From: Pelodera strongyloides | Lineage: Eukaryota > Nematoda > Chromadorea > Rhabditida > Rhabditidae | Assembly (NCBI GenBank): GCA_036852015.1 | Contig: JAANDG010000357.1 | Span: 1 to 64,000 of the forward strand | DNA: 64,000 nt | Direction: 5' to 3' | In this document: positions 60,701-64,000 of the stretch, piece by piece | Layout of the letters: every line of letters starts with the position of its first letter | Numbering within the stretch: the first letter of the stretch is position 1 | Position numbers and translations under genes: made by a program | The notes under the pieces: generated by a model | Told to the model about the DNA's origin: nothing | What the model saw: only the letters and a program-made list of their open reading frames with translations | Database searches by the model: none

Positions 60701-63700
60701 AATAGACGGTCTTACAGCGTAACTTCTAGGTTTACTGGATTCAAGGTTAATTGAGCCTAAACGGGGCTCCTCAACTTCATCATGAGTATCAAATGTATGA
60801 ATCTGATGGTTCCTCCGAACCTTTCTACTCTTACAATCTTTAGCAATGTGACCTAACTTGTCACAATTAAAACACCTTACTGACCTTTCTTTGTCCTGCC
60901 ATCGCTGTTCCTTGCGATTTCCTGCATTGTACTGCTGCTGATTTACTTCGCATGCATCGGTAGAGCTTCGTCCTTGGTGCAGCGAACTCCTTTCAGCTGT
61001 TTCCACCTTCTGTGCCAACTGTAGAGCCTTGATTGCTTCCAAGTCCTCTTCTAACAGTAGTCTCTCTCGCACAGTATCACTGCTCATACCTCTTATAAAT
61101 TGCATCGACAGTATACAATCTTTAACATTTTTAACCTTGTCAAACTCACATTTACCTGCCAATCGTTCCAATTCCCTGTAGAACTCCTCCATGGTCTGGC
61201 CAGGTCGTTGCTTCTCCATGAGCAACTTGTGACGATAGGTTATCAGCATCTGTTTCTTGCAGTATCTCTCCTTGAGTATCCTCACAATCGACTCAAAATC
61301 CAACGAGCGCGGTTCCTTTGGCGCTGTCCACGCTGTCATGGCCTCGTACGTCTCCGGTTGCAGCAGCGATAATAGTGTGAGCACTTTCTTCTCGTCCTGT
61401 GTCACATCTCTCAGGTCCAGCTGAATCTGCAATCTCGAAATCCAAACATCCAGATTCGAAACTTCCGGGTCGAACATCTCCATTCTCATTCTTCCGTCCA
61501 TCGTGAGCTCGAATCGCTGAACGCCAATGTTATATCCCGTTGCGATGCGTTGCACACGAGATATACGAAAAGTTTATTCGTAAACTCTTAACACAATTAA
61601 TACACGACGATGTAGACGGTGGAGTACGGGCACGTGTACTTCTGTAGATCCCCAGAGTAGATCCACAGGTGTAGGCAGCAGTCGAGTCGAGTCCTCAGCA
61701 GGCTTGGCAGCAGGTCCTAGTGTAGTCGCACTTGTCTTGGGTGACTCTGATACTATGCTCGACTCGCATCTTTATATTACACTTTTCGTATGCTAATTAC
61801 TTTGGAAATACTTTCGAAACAGACAATTCTAAAACTTGTTTACACAAACATACGTATGCCCAATAGCATACGTTGCGATACGTTGCACACGAGATATACG
61901 AAAAGTTTATTCGTAAACTCTAAACCCAAATTAATAGCACGACGATGGAGACGGTGGAGTAGACGTAGACGGCACACGTGTAGATACTTCTGTCGCTACC
62001 AGAGTAGGTCCACAGGTGTAGGCAGCAGTCGAGTCGAGTCCTCAGCAGGCTTGGCAGCAGGTCCTGGCGTAGTAGTGTAGTCGCTCCTCTCTCTCGGTAG
62101 ACTCTCGGGTACTCTTGTAGACTCTTCTACTATGCTCGACTCGCATCTTTATATTACACTTTTCGTATGCTAATTACTTTGGAAATACTTTCGAAACAGA
62201 CAATTCTAAAACTTGTTTAAACAAACATACGTATGCCCAATAGCATACGTTACAATATGACTTTACACTATATTGAATATTGTATTTTTAGATTTTATAG
62301 CATATCTAACTTAAAAAAAAGCTATTCTGCACTTAGCTTTAGTGCGGATTTTTGGCAGATGAATCTAACAATAGCATGTTTTAAAATAAATACCATGAGT
62401 TGAACGATTTCTTAGTTTACTTTATCACGGGCAACTAATAAAACCTACTAATTTCCCCCTCATGTTAGCTTCATGTGTGTAAGGCTGCGCATTTCTTCGC
62501 TATTAGCCCAAAGTTTAGAGGATCAGGCAAGAGTGTGCCTGATACGCCGCAAGGTTTCTCTTGTTATAAAGGAAACTCCTCAAGAAAAGCAACGAGAGAG
62601 ATTTTGTGAACTACTTGTCTCCTCTTTTTTACGCTTTCCTTTTTCCTACTTATTGCCGAAAATCTGCAGATATTATTAACCAATTGTTCAACTAATTGCA
62701 AAGATGTCCCTAATATAGCTTCAATCGTTTTGAAACATTTCGCTATGTCATGCGCAAAAAACGAAAGTAAAAAATTAAGAAAAATGGGACAATAAAGGAT
62801 TAAAGTTAAATATAGTACAATCTAGACACTTGCAAAGTAGAAAAATAATGAAGCAATGAAAATTAGAAGTTAAATATGACAAAACAAAGTAGTTTACTCC
62901 ATTATTGCATCATGCTTTTTCAAAATGGCACAGGAAAAAAAAAATCTCTAGTCAAAAATTCTCCATATGCAAAATTCCACGTGAATACGTTTGCAGTTCG
63001 GACATAGGTAAATTTTCCCCAAAGAGAGGGGTAAATCCTCTCTAGAGACAAGTTGTCTCTAGAGAAATTTTACCCTCGAGTGGTGAATACGGCCTCAGGA
63101 TCCACTATGTTTATGGCTCTAATTGCCGGATTCTGAAAATTAGGATATTAATTAGCATACCTCACTTAGGGTCCTTTGTGTGCAATTGCCGGACTCTTCA
63201 TTGGGGCCCAGATCGAATTTGGAGAGGGATTGGACTGGATGCACTTTGATATGCTAGCACCCGGAGAGTTTGAGGATCGAGCAACTGGGTAAAATATATT
63301 GTTTACAATAACATTTTTGAATCTACTCAGGTCCTCAGACGCGCAGCGCGGACATGCGAATCCGCGTCCGCGTGAAAAGATTGCAAATTAGCCTTGAAAA
63401 ATTCGTTATATGAGTAGGAGAATCTGAAACTCTGCACATGTTGTTTCCTGCGATTTGATCGTACTTTGTTCATGTGTTTTTGTTTGGCAATTCCTAGTCA
63501 CAATGTTTTTCTGAACTGTATAAACATTTGATGAATTTTATGTAGCGTTAATATTTGAGGTTACATGGGCAAACTTCCATGAATTGCTAAAAACTTCGAA
63601 AAGCGCTCTGGTCCTGAACTCAAAGAAAGTTAGGCTCTGATATAACATCTTTGCATTCATAAATTTGTTTTTCAGTTTCGGACCTTCCCTATTTGCTGCA

Positions 63701-63739
63701 CTGCTTGGAGAACATACTAAAGTGGATATGTTACATTGA
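53389..63739 (+). CDS. M17 leucyl-type aminopeptidase B (NPEPL1-like)
   Basis: Tandem paralogue of aminopeptidase A. Exons: 53389-53472, 54469-54594, 54863-54964, 55272-55421, 55633-55732, 55926-55993, 56432-56531, 56992-57078, 57554-57683, 57924-58041, 58242-58346, 58825-58950, 63170-63288, 63676-63739, giving 492 residues. Exon phases match gene A throughout; most later exons have identical length. Active-site residues present: K254, D259 and K266 in [13 protein letters not shown]277 in MKRDMGG, and D336, E338, R340 in NTDAEGRL. No signal peptide, so likely cytosolic. The 4.2-kb intron 58951-63169 contains a nested LTR retrotransposon, and intron 53473-54468 a 661-bp hairpin element. ATG at 53389 is chosen because an acceptor lies just before it; an upstream exon joining in phase cannot be excluded. 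Confidence 0.94.
53641..54301. mobile_element. 661-bp hairpin element, TTAA target
   Basis: TTAA at 53637 and 54302. Two arms of roughly 290-300 bp (AGGGAATATGTATGCCCTTT; AAAGGGCATACATATTCCCT) pair closely through AAATTGTTAAAAGTTTCCCA and TCATTTGCATGCAAATATG. The centre carries another CCCTTTAAAGGG. In an aminopeptidase B intron. Confidence 0.92.
54718..54805. repeat. GA microsatellite
   Basis: GAGAGAGA with GACAGA breaks in aminopeptidase B intron 54595-54862. Confidence 0.85.
56695..56775. repeat. ATCGGGG-rich short repeats
   Basis: ATCGGGG or GTCGGGG occurs about six times (AATCGGGGTTTTGGG, AATAATCGGGGCGATATCGG). It lies in intron 56532-56991 of aminopeptidase B. Confidence 0.55.
59297..59646 (-). 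repeat. LTR (3' in element orientation)
   Basis: 350 bp, begins TGTTATATCCCG on the plus strand and ends CATACGTTACA. Confidence 0.9.
59708..61555 (-). CDS. Gag-protease ORF joined to integrase remnants
   Basis: 615 codons with no stop. Residues 20-190 look like a Ty3/gypsy Gag capsid ([27 protein letters not shown]). A CCHC zinc knuckle [14 protein letters not shown] is at 228-241. The aspartic protease has LDTGAALS with D308 and a FGRDL flap-end at 376-380. After about 430 comes [13 protein letters not shown], which resembles the end of an integrase core, then a classic gypsy integrase C-terminal module at 490-542 ([21 protein letters not shown]). Reverse transcriptase, RNase H and most of the integrase core are missing, yet the frame is kept. 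The first ATG lies in the LTR; ATG at 61501 (residue 19) is an alternative start. Confidence 0.85.
   Translation of the reverse strand: MQRIATGYNIGVQRFELTMDGRMRMEMFDPEVSNLDVWISRLQIQLDLRDVTQDEKKVLTLLSLLQPETYEAMTAWTAPKEPRSLDFESIVRILKERYCKKQMLITYRHKLLMEKQRPGQTMEEFYRELERLAGKCEFDKVKNVKDCILSMQFIRGMSSDTVRERLLLEEDLEAIKALQLAQKVETAERSSLHQGRSSTDACEVNQQQYNAGNRKEQRWQDKERSVRCFNCDKLGHIAKDCKSRKVRRNHQIHTFDTHDEVEEPRLGSINLESSKPRSYAVRPSIHHFEPPIMLPVKIQGKNIEMELDTGAALSIINEATWRKVGRPRLVLVNYDAECYTRGKIAFKGKCTVKMQVGNVRQVVQLHVLGTNAPSIFGRDLQVKVGLSLNDLKALAQRKVFVVNTVKTSERARKSAVSSGKTCDRQKYSSKVQDFQKLEQFCDKKGIKLSYSPQCGLLQIPNKQLAQELGRGNVGSDSIPREFLAGKKDSPDFVEGMTVYARCYNEPVKWFPGRIMERTSDTTYRVHTSKGDWIRRTDQLRERPRVWMELDFGEKETILDISKTATTQGSLDTRSSESTSLEPTTQEDVQCRRSTRRSRPPERYSPHVRKTANKQH
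61528..61874 (-). repeat. LTR (inner 5' LTR in element orientation)
   Basis: Very close to 59297-59646, missing only the final bases at the junction with the third LTR. Confidence 0.88.
61875..62254 (-). repeat. third, diverged LTR
   Basis: Same family but with extra bases (GTAGACGTAGACGGCACACG) and lacking the first 20 or so bases; ends CATACGTTACA before the ATATG duplication. Confidence 0.85.
63332..63375. repeat. partial GC-rich repeat (CTCAGACGCGCAGCGCG)
   Basis: CCTCAGACGCGCAGCGCGG and CGCGTCCGCG match one arm of 13636-13828; in the last aminopeptidase B intron. Confidence 0.6.
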
Positions 63740-64000
63740 TTGGAAATAGTAGTGATAATAAAGACGACTAATAAACTATTTTTACTTGTGATACATCTCA
63801 ATTTGTACAGGCAAAATGTATAAAACGGGAAATAATCGGTGAAATGTACAAGAATGAAATTGCTGTAGAAAAATCAACCTCCACCCTATAATGCATACAT
63901 TTATAAAATAGAAGATGCACTGATAAAGTAAAGAGCACTGTGAGCTAAACTTCGGAATGATTTGATTTGACAAGTGTTTGATTAATCAATAAATAGATGA
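63740..64000. other. 3' flank of aminopeptidase B
   Basis: AATAAA at 63757-63762, 18 bases after the stop, is a strong poly(A) signal candidate; a second is near 63770. The rest is AT-rich with nothing recognised. Confidence 0.65.

Larger units (their letters stand above)
59297..62254 (-). mobile_element. Ty3/gypsy-like LTR retrotransposon, internally deleted, three LTRs
   Basis: Antisense to the host gene. Flanked by ATATG (59292-59296 and 62255-62259). LTRs at 59297-59646, 61528-61874 and about 61875-62254, TG..CA ends. Reading the minus strand, TGGCGTTCAGCGATTCG next to the LTR is the primer-binding site and AGGGAAAGGG before 59646 is the polypurine tract. The 1.9-kb interior holds one ORF (59708-61555). 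The third LTR is joined directly to the second at a shared TTGCGAT sequence, suggesting unequal LTR recombination. Confidence 0.92.
59094..63105. mobile_element. GGCCGTATTCACCACTC foldback element split by an LTR retrotransposon
   Basis: The left end CCGTATTCACCACTCC and right end GAGTGGTGAATACGGCCTC face each other; both sides carry GAGAGGGGTAAAT and TCTCTAGAG-like inner arms. The LTR element 59297-62254 with its ATATG duplication lies between them, so it inserted into this older element. Confidence 0.7.

Overview
The window looks like one contig of an invertebrate animal nuclear genome, most likely a nematode. The evidence is many short exons split by introns ending in TTTAG or TTCAG, a tandem pair of receptor guanylate cyclases of the nematode gcy type, an NPEPL1/W07G4.4-type aminopeptidase pair, and possible trans-splice acceptors a few bases upstream of start codons. 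The genus cannot be read from the sequence. Gene models were built by hand from both strands; paralogue comparison fixed most exon borders, and all five models stay in frame.

Layout (all five host genes on +): (1) <1-12294, receptor guanylate cyclase A, whose 5' part lies outside the window. (2) 13328-28878, receptor guanylate cyclase B, complete: 31 exons, 1157 residues, signal peptide, ligand-binding ectodomain, one membrane span, kinase-homology domain, coiled-coil linker and a cyclase domain with its metal and guanine-specifying residues. (3) 33329-39369, CYP4-type cytochrome P450, 16 exons, 511 residues. (4) 41772-50650, M17 aminopeptidase A, 15 exons, with a TATA-preceded first exon coding for a signal peptide. 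(5) 53389-63739, M17 aminopeptidase B, 14 exons, 492 residues. The cyclases and the aminopeptidases are two separate tandem duplications with conserved exon boundaries. The cyclases would make cGMP at the plasma membrane, the P450 would oxidise lipids or xenobiotics at the ER, and the aminopeptidases would trim N-terminal residues. Nothing here shows that they share a pathway.

The introns and spacers are packed with mobile DNA: a degenerate LINE and a related fragment; a young short LTR element with almost identical LTRs; a Ty3/gypsy-like element with three LTRs whose only ORF joins Gag-protease to integrase remnants; a tRNA-derived SINE with a 13-bp target duplication; and a set of foldback MITE families that all sit in TTAA, several sharing one TTAA as a common border. 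Two minisatellites (35-bp and 22-bp units), a 34-bp minisatellite carrying donor-like motifs, and long CT/GA tracts are also present.

The most unusual points are: the TTAA foldback consortium, including a 661-bp hairpin inside an intron; three GC-AG introns among about 95; two places where homology puts the exon border after CG rather than AG; and the Gag-protease/integrase fusion ORF. No CRISPR array, rRNA gene, confident tRNA gene or prokaryotic feature was seen.
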